From contig OZ026608.1 in NCBI GenBank assembly GCA_964020085.1, forward strand, positions 13,111,479-13,175,478: 64,000 nt of DNA. The letters run 5' to 3'. Numbering within the stretch: the stretch's first letter is position 1; every line of letters begins with the position of its first letter. The notes beneath the pieces are model-generated. The model worked only from the letters and a program-made list of their open reading frames with translations. It ran no database searches and had not been told where the DNA came from. Position numbers and translations under genes: made by a program. Source of the DNA: Micromussa lordhowensis. Lineage: Eukaryota > Cnidaria > Anthozoa > Scleractinia > Lobophylliidae. Shown here one piece after another: positions 22,182-33,904 of this stretch.

Positions 22182-22929
22182 CATACTCCACTCAGTGTTG
22201 ATCCGACAGAAAGATACTGATCTGCGCAAAGAAAGAGATCGTGCTTTTAACTGGACTTGTTAGCACGTGACTTGACTACATTACCCTACTTGTCATCTCT
22301 TCAGAGGGAATTTCTTGCCTAAGGTTGCAGACGACAATCATTGAAAACGTTGGGTAGGGAGGCTTGGGTGGTCTTAAACCTTGAGCGTAAGGCTTAACTG
22401 GGATTACACGAGGGGTAGGAAGGGAAATAAAACCTCTTTGTGCTGAGAGTTTAGTTATTTGAGAGAGGCAGCCTTTCATAGACATTGCTGGCCGACGATA
22501 GTTGCATTCTTGACCTTCAGTTTTTTTCTCCGTGACATTGAAATCAATATTATTTGAAACGCCTTTCAGAAATTCTGTTTGTTTTCAGTTTGTTATCTGT
22601 CGTCTCAAATCCTTCCTTTGCCATTCTACACAGCATAGGTGTCAGTTTTATAAAATGTGGTTGCTTGTTTCTAGCTGGTGCTGTTGCCACGTTTCAATGT
22701 TTTTCATAAGTCGCTTTCACATTTTGTAATCGATTCTTCAAGGTGTTGAATACAATTCATCGGTTAATAGGATTTTCTCTTCATTTTTTTAAAAAAGCAT
22801 ATATTTTCCTTTCATGTTTGGCCTTTAGGAATGTGGCGTTTGGAAAAATCGCGACAATCACGTCGGTGGTTCTTTAAGAAACACACAACACATAGAAAAT
22901 GATTTGAATGATTTGATTCAAGTGGTCAT

Positions 22930-23006
22930 GAAAGGTAAATATGCACCGCTATAACGTCCCTTATTAACTATGAGCAGGAGCCATTAATGGGCTCTTGCTT
23001 TGTGGG
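22930..23006. repeat. Short palindromic spacer between units D and E
   Basis: Contains aactatgagcaggagccattaatgggctcttgctttg, an imperfect inverted repeat (gagccattaatgggctc). It separates the two diverged units. Confidence 0.4.
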
Positions 23007-26000
23007 AAAAGCTGATAAGTTCATAGGTCGAATCAACTATCGTCTAAAATATTCGAGATATTTTAATCTCAATCTGTATAATGGGGGAGGGGTGTGAACG
23101 CCACCCCTTGTGGTTTTCGTTATTTTAAAAATGGACGTTAGTAATGCGAGCACTTTCAGTAACTGTTCCTTTATCATAATCGGAAATTTAGATCTGTCAG
23201 TTGCTTCTTTACGTCATTTGGCATTGCCAAGGCCACATTTTGACGATCGAGCAAAACGTTTTAGTTGTTGCTATAAGTTTTTTACACAGTTGTTCGATTT
23301 TGGTTTTCAGTTTTTTACACAGCACTGTATTATTAGTACTTTTATCAGCTGCCCTATTATCATTTTTGAGTCATTCCCCATTAATTTACATTACAATTCT
23401 GACCTCCCGTAAAATCAGAAATGATGAACGTAACCTCAACTAGGGGAATCCAACGAAGCTAGTCCTCTCATCAAGTGACAGTTTCCCTTTCAGCCTGCAA
23501 GGGGTATTCTCTGAACCACTGTCGCGGAGGAGCAAGAGGAAAATCTCGGTGTATGACTTAAAAAAAAGTCGTGTGTATTTTAATCATCTCTTCTCGTGGG
23601 ATCATTTTAAGGGTCAAGTTCTTGCAAGCAATGTTGGTATTAGCTTCTGGGTAATAGGATTTAGTATATGAATGTGGCTTTCTGACATTGATTCTGATTT
23701 GATACATTTTGCTTTGTAAAATCATTGCAGATGAACTCCTTATCTTTGCGATGGACGAAATCATGCAGTGGTTCGATTAGTCTGTCCGTAGTCTAGACCC
23801 TCGATTTTGTCTTGAGCTAGTGGTGAACGCAGTTATATTAACCATGTTAATTAACCGCAGATGATTTGGAAGAGCCTGTACGCAAGGGGGTGGCCCTGGG
23901 GAACACTGAAGATAAAGGATTCAAGATGGCGGTAGTCAAGTTCTACCAGATATGGTTTTCCACTGATATGGGGAAGAGGGGGAGGTGGCAGAAGTTCGTA
24001 ATGACTCACAATGTTGCTGAATATATGTCAACAAAAGTTTGTAGGTATCCGAATTTCATCAAACATACACCGTGGCTGCTGTTGGTCTTTTGTAGCTTTA
24101 TATATTTAAATGTGATGGGTGTATTGACGAAAGCCAGTTTTTGCAAGTTAATTCAAATAAATGACGTCTAATTAAGTCACATAAGGTCATAATACCAAAG
24201 TATTCGTAACTAGGAAAATTGATGTCTGCATCATCCTGCGTTAGTTTGGTGGCCATATATATATAGCTTTAGTGGTTTCAGAAGTTACAAAAAGCGAAGC
24301 CCTTTCACAGAAGGTTTAAAAAGCCAGCTCTCCGTGAGCGTGTCTTCACGGTCGTCTGACTGGGGTTTTCAAGCGACAGAAAAGTTTACATAACAAAACA
24401 ACTCGTTCCATTACGGGAAAACCCTCTATTGGACTTAACTGTCACTTCCGGCCCTCAGAACAGCCAGACGGCTAGAACTGCATGTTTGACATTAAAAGAT
24501 GTGTAGATTTCATTGATTTTTTCGTACCCTCCCTTCGGGGTTTCGCGCACGCAAGCGTTGTTTAACTGTTTGAGTTGGATGAATGTGGCTAATCCGATTT
24601 ACCGGATTAATGTGATTTTCGGATAAGAGCTAGATTGTACATGCAGTTATTCATCGTGAAATTCTAGCAGATCAGCTGGTTATAATCTCTTAATTAACTT
24701 TGGTTCGACTCGTTTCAATGTGAACAATGTCTTAAAGAAAACTACTCTAGTAGTGGAATGTCAAGTCACCTGGTTTCCTGAGGAAGGGGCTAAATTTTAT
24801 ATATATATTTACACAGTATACTCTCTCCGACGATTTATGTCAATAAAACTGCGATACCTTTCCATTTTGATGAGAAATTTACAAACCGACTCTGCAAGGA
24901 TCAACGTACTAAAGGAAAGGTAACCAGTTAAAACAAACAGTGTCTTGAATACGTGACCTTTTATTTACAAATACCCGCAAATACAAAATCGATTTGCAAT
25001 GGGTAAAATATGTGCTGAAAATAAACTGAGTCCGAAGGCACACAGCTTGATATGTTCTTCGTGTTGAAATATACAAAGAATACCTAGTACTCATATCTAC
25101 TATCTCTGATGTCTTTACATCTTTCAAGAAGTGAGGCACAAGTTACACCTGAAATTAAATGAGGTCAAATCGACTGTCCGGTAAATGCAGTCTAAATGTG
25201 CAAAAGAACTTGAAAAGACATCAACCTTGCTTGAACCAAACGAATTTGTCTCGCGTTAGGAGTCTTTGGGACTGGACCATGCAGCTCAAAGCTCAGTTGA
25301 ACATAGTGTCGTCGTAAGGTAACCATCTTGGATGCATGTTTCATTGAAGATACTCCTGCTCTGCAAAGAACTCCAAACCTTTCTTATGTCTTCTTTATCA
25401 AATTCCTCCAGTATAACCGACTTGTCGAGGTTCACGTTAACAACCATTCTTCTTTCAAACGCTGCGGAAGGATTGGTCAAGACAGCGCCAAGTTTGCATT
25501 TGTGGCGAGAAAATGCCCTCGATGCGGACATTTTTCTGTCTATTATCACTGGCTGCGACTGTCTTCTAGACTTCCTTGGAAGGGTATTGTTAAGAAAGTG
25601 AGCATGTTTGTCAAGGCTACCATCCCCGTTATGTAACGGCAAGTTATTAACTTGGCGGACAACATCTCGTGCACAGGCAATTGAAGCTGAACGAGGCCTC
25701 CTGTGGTTGTCAGATGTGGTCTTTGAAGTTAAAAAAGCAAAGAGTTTGTGAAGATCCCCTCTCATAATGCTCTACTCAGTGCACAGAAGGTACTGACTTA
25801 CGCAAAGAAAGAGAACGTGTTTTAAGCTGCACATATTCGCACGTGACTTAACTGCTACATTACCCTACTTGTCATCTCGTGAGACAGAATTTCTTAAAAT
25901 AACTACCAAAAATAATTACGAACTACCTCCCTATCGAACATTTCGATAAGGAGGCCTGGGTGGTTTTAGACTTGAGCGTTAAAAGGAAAGTGTAAAGCTA

Positions 26001-26545
26001 AACTGGGACTTCGCTAAGCGTATAGGATAAGGGTTAAAAGCAAAAAAAAATCTCTATGTCAGACTATCTGACGGGAGTTTAGTTATTTGAGAGAGGGAAG
26101 GCATTCATAAACATTGCTGACCGACAATAATTGCATTCTTGACCTTCAGTTTTTTTTCTCCGTGACATTGAAATAAATATTATTTGAAACGCCTATCAGA
26201 AATTCTGTTTGTTCTCAGTTTGTTCTCAGTTTGTTCTCTGTCGTATCACATCCTTCCTCTGCATGCTGCACAACATTGGTGACAGTCAGAATGGGCATGC
26301 TGGCTTTCAGCTGTGCTGTTCCCACGTTTTAATGTTTTCCATAAGTCGCTTTGACATTTTGTAATCGATTCTTTTAGGCGTTGATAATCTCTTTCAGCCG
26401 TGTAGCAGGATTTTCTCTTTTATTTTTTTAATGAGCTCATATTTTTCTTTTGTTTGGCCTTTTATGTTGCTTTTGGAAAAATCGTGACAATCATGTCGGT
26501 GGTTCTTCAAGAAACACACAACACATGGAGAATTATTTGGATATC
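23007..26545. repeat. Tandem array unit E (second subfamily)
   Basis: This is the partner of unit D, carrying gene copy E. It shares with D the block starting gataagttcataggt (23010 here; a near match at 19215), the short frames around 23560 and 19600, and the region downstream of the gene. No sixth copy is visible beyond it; after about 26550 the sequence turns into unrelated spacer. Confidence 0.75.
25286..25765 (-). CDS. Array gene copy E, second subfamily, 159 aa, STEL C-terminus
   Basis: This is a close relative of copy D with the same length and layout. In copies A-D the frame stays open upstream of the conserved ATG as far as an AG, but here the upstream frame meets a TAG two codons before the ATG at 25763-25765. 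That supports this ATG as the real start in all copies. RxxSQP is kept at 67-72 (S70), VVNVNLDKS is unchanged, and the tail is identical to copy D. Differences from D are scattered substitutions and codon-sized indels, with no frameshift. The function is unknown. Confidence 0.65.
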   Translation of the reverse strand: MRGDLHKLFAFLTSKTTSDNHRRPRSASIACARDVVRQVNNLPLHNGDGSLDKHAHFLNNTLPRKSRRQSQPVIIDRKMSASRAFSRHKCKLGAVLTNPSAAFERRMVVNVNLDKSVILEEFDKEDIRKVWSSLQSRSIFNETCIQDGYLTTTLCSTEL

Positions 26546-27010
26546 TCCAGAAATCGTCTAAAGTGTGCGCGGTGGGCTCTCTCAAGCGGCCATAAAAACA
26601 AATCTGGTTTCGTTTCATTAACACAAACATTACATAATGGATCCATGGCTGTGCACAGCAGTTAAGTGACTCATGATGTTTGCTTTTCTCAAGTGGTTTA
26701 AATCAAACCATTGTATTAAATCACAAGGAACTGTGGTATCTTACATTCCAGCGGTGCTTTTATCATTTCATCACATTGCGGCCGCTAAATACTTTAACCT
26801 TCGTTTATTGATTGATTTCTATTATTAACATAACCCCTCTTGATTTTTGTGCTCGAAAAGTTATGTAATAAGTTAGTTACGTAACAAATCAAGGGCGCAT
26901 GCTGTGTCCAAAACACGTGCCTAGCGAATTACACTTTAAATGATGAAAGTTATTATCCACTCCACCGGCTTTGTAGTTCAGACATTAACGCACTGAAAGA
27001 GTTTTAGCGC
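26546..27010. other. Spacer beyond the array
   Basis: AT-rich sequence without recognised coding content; contains a NotI-type gcggccgc at about 26778 and gttacgtaac near 26876. I see nothing further to support. Confidence 0.4.
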
Positions 27011-27011
27011 G

Positions 27012-27150
27012 AATTCTATAACAGCAACAACAACAACCTTTATTTGTAGTCATAGTTACAAAAGCACGTGCATTTTCGGGTGCTCACGGGTCATGGCTCC
27101 TAACATTTCCTTGAAAAAAATTAAATAAAATTCTACGAACTAGCATGTCT
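27012..27150 (-). mobile_element. 3' end fragment of a LINE
   Basis: Begins aacagcaacaacaacaacctttatttgtag. On the minus strand this is a 3' tail ending in (GTT)n, the same pattern as the LINE 3' end at 28502. No coding sequence remains. Confidence 0.4.
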
Positions 27151-27849
27151 AATTAGACGATTACTCAGGTATTAGATTAAATTATTCACTCATCGATTTT
27201 TATGAGGTGATAGGCCGAATCAACTTTCACCTCATAGAAATCGAGAGTGGATAATCTAATTGTTTTAGTACAATTCTAACTTAATTTCTTTTTATCGACG
27301 TTTTCAGATCATTTCTCTACATATTACAGAAAAAAAAATTAAAAGTTCACGCTTTAGCAAAAACGAGCGAAGATTGAATTGTTTGGAATTTCAAGCTGTT
27401 CAAATGCGCGCATCAGTTCGACATTTTAAAGTCGCATGACAGTCAATTTTCTTTCTTGATTGTTCTTGGGAATGGAATTATCTGTTGTGTTCTTCAAACG
27501 CGAAATGATCAACTCCAGTTTAGAAGCGAACTTTACTAAACAACAACTAAACTGTAACTGACAAGAAAATCATGATTACGACACAAGCGGTCTAGAACGA
27601 AAATACGGATATGAATGAGTTCTACGTAAGACGTTCTGGGTTACGTAACTCCCGCGAGGTTATAGGTTAATTACCGTAACAATTCTTCCCACACATGACT
27701 CGCTTAATTGAAATTATATCAGAATTAAGTGAATTGCAGTTCAGAGTCCTTAAACAAAACGCATATCCGTTCATCTTTTCTGTCCGTTTTCAACGCACTA
27801 ATTACATTTCTCCTATTAACCGTTTTGATTTACTACGAACTCTGGTTGG

Positions 27850-28498
27850 ATGGAACTGGAGCTTTGGCAGGTTCTTCTGTTCTCGACACTTCAGGCCACA
27901 GCAGACAAATCGGGCACCTCTGGTGCGGGGACTGGTATCAAATTTTGCGAACCGCGAACTGCGGGAAGACGACATGATTCGAATCTGCCTGCGAGTCTGG
28001 TGATCCAATCTGCGGTTGTTCAGGTTGACGCAAAGGCATCACTTCTGGATAATCATCATCAAGAGGAACCTCAGCCATAGGTTTGGTATCTGCTAATTTT
28101 GAACCAGCTAACCCGCATCACCATCACTTAAACCTGCATCACCATTTGAGGTTGGATGGTAAGGCAAGGACAGGCAATGACGAATTCAGTTCCATTTGTC
28201 TTCAAAAAGGCTTTTGTTTCCTGAGCCATGAACTGCGGACCGTTATCATGAGTTGCAGACAGGAAACGTTATGCTCGAATGGTCACTGATGCAGTGGTTG
28301 AGGACATTGGAAATACTTCAATCCACGTACACTTCGCATCCACTACTAGCAGAAACATCTAACCGCCTACATGTGTTCCCTGGCAAGGACGTGTGGGCCA
28401 GATCCAAGGATTGCTGACTTTCTGATTTGCTTGGCAGGCATAGCAATCTCAGCGTGATCAAGGCTAGGCCACCACACCTGCAATCTAGCTAGGGACTT
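27850..28498 (-). pseudogene. Ty3/gypsy integrase remnant (3' half of a split element)
   Basis: Read on the minus strand in shifting frames. From high to low coordinate: LARLQVWWPSLD (the stretch following the integrase zinc-binding region), a decayed catalytic core with a TVRSSWL-like remnant of a DNGPQF box, then a C-terminal tail with EVPLDDDYPEVMPLRQPEQP near 28040-28080. Several stops and frameshifts show it is dead. It continues the element at 31683-32720: the zinc-binding region there stops at HLDLPGM and resumes here, separated by an inserted LINE. Confidence 0.6.
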
Positions 28499-28828
28499 TA
28501 TAACAACAACAACAACTTTATTCATACCTTATTTAGATTACATTACATTGATTACAGAGATAATTACAATTAGTTAATTAAGTAAGGGTAACTGACAACC
28601 TGAAATAACCTGAAAAAGTTATTAATGCCAGGTTGCCAGTTAATTATATACTGATATATTACAATTAGAAGTCGGTAGCTAACTAAAGTAAACACACACA
28701 GTCACATTAAATACAACAAAAGAAAATAAGGAAATTAGCATAAAGTAAATATACGACTAAATGAACCTACAGCTATTCAGTTGACAAGAAACCGGCCAGG
28801 AATGTAATGAAGTCATAATCAAATTTCA

Positions 28829-29704
28829 TTAATAATTGTTAGTGAGATGTTCTTTTAGATTTAATTTAAATGAAGAAAGGGAGGAACATTTGAGATCTTC
28901 ATCTATAGAATTCCATATCATAGGGCCTTGAAAACGAATATTGAATTTTCCATAGTTTGATCGTACCTTGGGAAGATAGTAAGACAATTTAGAAGCGTGC
29001 CGTGTATTGTAACTATGGACCTGGTCTACTTTAGTAAAGAAGGAATTAAAAACAGAAGGTAGTAACTGATTATGATATTTATACATAAAAACTCCAATAT
29101 GGTACTTGACAAGATCAGGGAATATAATTATACCTAGTAATTTAAACAGGGGATTAGAATGGTGATCAAAACTTGAAAAAGTAATAACTCGAACAGCCTT
29201 TTTTTGCAGAATATAGATTGGTTGAAGAGTAGTATTGTAGGTATTACCCCAAGCAATTAGACCATAAATTAGAAAAGGATAAATAAGTGCATAATATAAG
29301 CTTTTCAGAATGTCTATAGTAATATAACGACGAATTTTGCTAAGAATACCAATTCCTCTTCTAACCTTTTTCAGGACACATGCAACTTGCTTTTTCCAAT
29401 TTAGATTTGAATCAATCATGAGCCCCAAATACTTAATACAGTACTCTCGTTTAAGCTGATGATTATTAATACTTAGAGAAAAACTAAATCTTTGAATATT
29501 TCTTTGTGGAGAATGAAACAAAACATAATTAGATTTATCTATATTAAGCGACAATCTATTAGCACAAAGCCAGATGTAAACATTAGTCAATTCACAATTT
29601 ACAGTGGTTTCAAGAGCGGAAAGATTTTTAGCTTCATAAAACAGATTAGCATCATCTGCGAAGAGGTGAAAATCAAAAAATATTAGAGCTTTTACTGAAA
29701 TCAT
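28829..29704 (-). pseudogene. LINE reverse transcriptase, C-terminal part
   Basis: Continues the RT after the duplication: a second FADDANLFYEAKN, then LCANRLSLNIDKSNYVLF, IKYLGLMIDSNLNWKKQ, LIYPFLIYGLIAWGNTY, LQKKAVRVITFSSF, HSYNTRHASKLSYYLP, FQGPMIWNSI and a stop at 28829. This layout (thumb, then a conserved HSYNTR segment) is the usual C-terminus of cnidarian Jockey/CR1-type LINEs. Confidence 0.8.
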
Positions 29705-30040
29705 TTATGTATAACAGAAATAGCAATGGTCCCAGTACTGACCCTTGAGGAATTCCACATGATACAATGCACTCTGCAGATTTCTCTAAATTCACAGTAA
29801 CAATTTGACGACGCTCACTAAGGTAAGAAATGAACCATAGCTTAGATTAGCATCATCTGCGAAGAGGTGAAAATCAAAAATATTAGAGCTTTTACTGAAA
29901 TCATTTATGTATAACAGAAATAGCAATGGTCCCAGTACTGACCCTGGAGGAATTCCACATGATACAATGCACTCTGCAGATTTCTCTAAATTCACAGTAA
30001 CAATTTGACGACGCTCACTAAGGTAAGAAATGAACCATTG
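29644..30040. repeat. 201-bp tandem duplication within the LINE
   Basis: Two adjacent copies (29644-29844 and 29845 to about 30040) are almost identical. They differ by one A in an A-run (six versus five) and by cttgagg versus ctggagg, which codes Gln versus Pro in the G-I-P-x-G-S box. The duplication post-dates the element's active life or arose during its insertion. Confidence 0.75.
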
Positions 30041-30865
30041 TTTGACTAGGCCCCGGAAGCCATAATATTCAAGCTTATTAATCAAAATTTCATGGTTAAC
30101 AGTGTCGAAAGCTTTGCTAAAATCTAAAAATTTACCACACGAGAAACTACGGTTATCAATTGCTTTCTGTATTCTGTCTATTATACAAAGAATTGCATGA
30201 TCTGTACTATGTTTTGATCTGAAACCAAACTGCTTAGTGTAAAATATATCATTCTTTTCCAAAAAATTAATCATTCTGTTATACATAAGCCTTTCCAGTA
30301 ATTTATTAAAGATAGATAGGAGAGAAATAGGTCGATAGTTTGATGGGCATGTTTGTGATCCTTTTTTATACACTGGTACTACATTTGCTAATTTTAAGTC
30401 ATAAGGTACTATTCCAGATGAGAAAGATGCATTAAAGAGTATTTCTAATGGCTTAGAGACAACACATTTAATAATTTTAAGTATATCAATGGGGATACTA
30501 AAAGGACCCACTGCCTTGCTAATTCTTAAATTTGATATTTCAACTTCAATTTCCCTGCTTGTGGTAGGGAAGAGGAAGAAACTATCTTTAACTGGACTAT
30601 GCAGATAATCCATAGGATTACTATGTCCTCTAGAAATTTGATTATCCACCTTTTTTCCAGTATTTGAGAAATAATTATTAAAAGCATTTGCAATAGACTT
30701 AGCATCAGAAATTTCCTCCTTGTTATCCATAATCTTTACAAGTTTTTGATTGGTATTTGGCTTAAACTGAACTATCTGCTTTATACCTTTCCATATCTTT
30801 TTCCCATCAGTGATATTGTCAAGCAAATATTGGTTATAATATCGCTTTTTGCTTATTTTTAACAA
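29792..30865 (-). pseudogene. LINE reverse transcriptase, first part
   Basis: Reverse transcriptase with clear blocks: NYRPISLLSIFNKLLERLMY, the block ending FGFRSKHSTDHAI, FLDFSKAFDTVNHEIL, the box [20 protein letters not shown], and the catalytic FADDAN. The frame runs into a tandem duplication (29644-30040) just after the catalytic box and is lost. Priming downstream of the endonuclease fits an autonomous LINE before decay. Confidence 0.8.
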
Positions 30866-31680
30866 ATGATTTTTTTATTTCGATATAATTTAAATCTAGT
30901 ATGATAGTAAGTTAATTTAGATTTGATATACTTTTTATATAGATCGCTTTTTATCTGTATAGACTTCCTTATGGCTGGAGTGATCCAGGGTTTTGATCTT
31001 ATTTTTAGTTCCTTCCTTGATAATTGCTTAATGAGGACATGCCTGTCTATAATATTAGAAATTTCTTTATAAAAAGAATTGAACATGGCACTTGGATTGT
31101 GATCACTGAATAATACCTGCCAATGTATGGACTGTATTTCACTTATTAAAGCATTCTGGTCAAAAGAGGAGTAATCTCTTTTGTACATTTTAATATTGCT
31201 TGGGAGAGATGCAAAATCATTAAAAACCAAAAAATTTGGAAGATGGTCTGTTAAATCATACACTATGTTTCCACTTATATTAAAATACTCTAGAGAATTA
31301 AAAAAGATATTATCAATGAGTGTTGCTGAGTGCTCTGTAATTCTAGTTGGTTGCAATATTTGAGGGAAGAAGAAAGAAGAGCCCAGGGTATTTAGAAAAT
31401 TATCTGTGTCATTGTGTGATTCCATTTGCAAGAGATCTTAATTAAAAACTCCCATGACAGAACACAGTTTGTTACTGTGTTCAATTTTATTCAATGTGGT
31501 ATTTAAATAATTCATGAATTTATCCAGATCTCCATGAGGGTGCCTATATCGGCACTCCACAAAGTAAATTGGATTGATGAGGATTATGGATTTCAATCCA
31601 CAGAGATTCAAAATCCTCAGTGGTCACTGAGTATTCAGACAACATAGTAAATCTTAGTCCATTGGATATGTAAAGTATGC
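30859..31680 (-). pseudogene. LINE endonuclease domain, broken
   Basis: An apurinic-endonuclease-like domain in two frames. The first part (31680-31440) includes YISNGLRFTMLSEYSVTTED and VIYRHPHGDLDKF, then VMGVFN followed by a TAA stop at about 31439. The expected catalytic motif is GDFN, so the Asp is replaced by Val. The second part (31431-30859) includes QPTRITEHSATLIDNIF and TDHLPNFLVF, holding the conserved His region. It is separated from the RT frame by a shift at a T-run near 30868. Confidence 0.7.
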
Positions 31681-31682
31681 TG

Positions 31683-32720
31683 ACCATTCCAGGAAGATCC
31701 AAATGTAACTCCGATAAAACAGCAGCCTGATATTTCGCAGGAATCCCTGCTCTGGTACCACGAAGGATGCAGCCATCTTCAACGGTAAACTCGTCTTGTT
31801 TACTGTAATGAATCTTAAGCTCATCTGGAATGCAATTTTTCAAAGTTTCATTTGAAAGCGGTTAACTTGATAAGCTTCGATGGTCCAATCATCCGGCTCT
31901 TCCACGGTCTTTCGTGGCACTCGAGACAGCCCTTCAGCGTTGGCATCATCCTTGGAAGCCCGGTATTCTATGTCAAACTGACAAGCTGACAACTGAATAG
32001 CTCAACGTTGCAGGCGGCACGCGGCCAGTACAGGAATGCTACGTTTAGGACCAAGCAACGAGGTGAGATGTTTGCGGTACGTAAGCAATGAAAAACGTTT
32101 CCAAACAGGTACTGATGAAATTTCTTTATGCCAAACACAATTGCCCGAGCTTCTTTCTCGATCATGGAACAACTTTGCTCATTTGCTGAGAGACTGCGGG
32201 ATGCTCACGCGATCGGTTTTTCTTCTCCGTCATCAGAGACAGGTGACAAGACTACTACCAAACCATATGACGAGACGTCGACAGCCAACAGAACTGGTTT
32301 ATTCGTGTCATAGTGGGCCAACAAAGGCGAGTTAAGGAGCAGTTCTTTAAACTTCTTGAAAGCTTTTTGCCAAGCTTTCGTCCAGGCCCATGGTGCATCG
32401 ATCATCAACAGGCGATTCAGCGGGTGGACAGGGGACGACATATCGGGAATGAGTTTAAGATAATTATTCACCAGCCCCAAGAAAGATTCCAGTTCCGATG
32501 CATTCTGCGGCTCTGGAACGTCTTGGATGGTTTGTACCTTGGATGGTTTGTACCACCACGAACGCGAAATACTCAACTGAAGACTTCATAAAAACGCTCT
32601 TTGGCTGTTTCAATTTCACACCCATGGTGTCCAAACGTTTAAGAGTATTTTCCATATTGCAGAGATGCTCTTTTTCGTTTGGACCAGTTACGATTAAGTC
32701 TTCCAGGATACCACCATTAA
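31683..32720 (-). pseudogene. Ty3/gypsy RT, RNase H and integrase start, broken
   Basis: Minus-strand remnants in several frames. RT end: EDLIVTGPNEKEHLCNMENT then RLDTMGVKLKQPKSVF. RT thumb and connection: LESFLGLVNNYLKLIPDMSS then LHPLNRLL-like sequence. RNase H: LLAVDVSSYGLVVVLS, EKEARAIVFGIKKFHQYLFG, then a box reading TYRKHLTSLLGP where TDHKPLT is usual, so a catalytic Asp is lost. Integrase N-terminus: ELKIHYSKQDEFTVEDGCIL and ELHLDLPGM. A 16-base tandem duplication (ttggatggtttgtacc) near 32523-32555 adds a further break. The RT palm is missing upstream of about 32720. Confidence 0.75.
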
Positions 32721-32999
32721 CTCTACTGTCGCACGTACTCGCTTGTTCTAATTGTGCATAACTTATGATTGCTTAATCTCTAGTATTATACCTTCTGTGA
32801 TCATGAATATGAGTGAGTGAATCTATTTATTCACTCACGCTCGCGATCCACGCAGTTTATACTTCAGCACGTTAAAAGTCTAGTCTAGTCTTATGCCTAC
32901 GGAGAACGATTCTCCACCATTTAGGACAAGCAGGTGCAGCAACCAGGCTGGTGGCCCAGTTGCGGATCAGGTCTTCTCGTTGTTTTAAGATTACCTGCA

Positions 33000-33440
33000 G
33001 AATCAACTAGAGACGAAGACGAAAGAAATTGAACAGAAGTCAAAGATCGACAAAGTGATTGTTCAATTGAAGTACAGAGGCAACCAAAAGCAGTTTGAGC
33101 TTAATTCTCCAGACGATTCCATTTTGGAGGGCATTGAATCAGAAACCAAATTAAGTCAACCCAGCAACTACCGCATTCGATGTTTCGCACAGGATTCAAG
33201 CAATTTCTGCGAAAGAGACAAAAACTGATCAAGATCGCCGATGAAACTAAAGATGGCTGGCAGGTCGTCGCCGAGTACGAGTCCGATGCGCTGGCTTCAG
33301 GACTAGAAGACGAAAAGCGCCTCAAGAGAGCTTGGGAGACAGCTAGTCATAAATGCCGAAAGAAAGACCAGGCAAACAATGAGCGCGGGAAAAAGGCGAG
33401 GTTTAGTGGAGGTGCTGATAATCAGCTTTTTCGCGGTAAG
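33000..33440 (+). pseudogene. Gag-like ORF of a tyrosine-recombinase retroelement
   Basis: Two frames joined by a shift near 33180. The first holds a coiled-coil-like stretch, then DKVIVQLKYRGNQKQFELNS. The second holds LRKRQKLIKIADETKDGWQV, EYESDALASGLEDEKRLKRA, then a basic tail ending DNQLFRG, immediately followed by a splice-donor-like GGTAAGAC near 33434. This KLIKIAD...GW...EY...DEKR pattern is one I know from cnidarian DIRS-type or YR elements. It probably belongs with the RT/RNase H fragment downstream. Confidence 0.5.
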
Positions 33441-33904
33441 ACTTTCATTGACTTCGTTTTACTTTGTGATTTCTCATCATTTGGATCCGTTTGCGAATCC
33501 TTCCATGGCTCTTGTTTGTGTGATTATTTACGTGAATTAAAGGGTTAAATAATTTACGTTCGGTTGAGCGATATTCCAGTAATTATTAGTTATGCTAAAA
33601 TACTTTCACTCCTGCTGTCTCACGTACTTGCTTGTTCTAATTATACATAACTTCTGGATGACGGTTGGGGCACGGTCATAGATAGATAAGACTGTCGAGC
33701 CGTTGCGCAAGCTATTAGAAAGGACTTGAGCAGTGCAAGGTGTATAGCTAATATGACGAAAATTCAGTATGGGAACCCACACAGGTTTTAAACTGGTTAG
33801 ACATTACCTGGAATTCGATTTTGGACGCTTTGAGTAGTTGCTTTTGAGTAATTGTAGTTAGAAGGATTACAAAGATTTTGAACACCACTGACCATATTAT
33901 CAAC

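Larger units (their letters stand above)
19205..22920. repeat. Tandem array unit D (second subfamily)
   Basis: This is a diverged unit carrying gene copy D. It pairs with unit E over most of its length: for example the block at 20668-20735 (gtttcagacgttac, then ccctttcac) recurs at about 24270-24340, and the block at 22740-22910 recurs at about 26377-26540. Offsets range from about 3.58 to 3.80 kb, so many indels have accumulated. Similarity to units A-C is confined to the gene and about 100 bp of its 3' flank. Confidence 0.75.
28500..31680 (-). mobile_element. 5'-truncated APE-type LINE inserted in the gypsy element
   Basis: A non-LTR retrotransposon of the Jockey/CR1 group (group assignment from general RT and endonuclease appearance). 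It begins inside the endonuclease at about 31680 and ends in a 3' UTR with tail (GTT)n at 28502-28522. It interrupts a Ty3/gypsy gene between HLDLPGM and LARLQVWW, so it arrived later. It is decayed by an in-frame stop, frameshifts and an internal tandem duplication. Confidence 0.75.

Noticed and set aside
27695..28289. Overlapping plus-strand frames of 68-102 codons
   Set aside because: They lie opposite gypsy integrase remnants on the minus strand and have no domain of their own.
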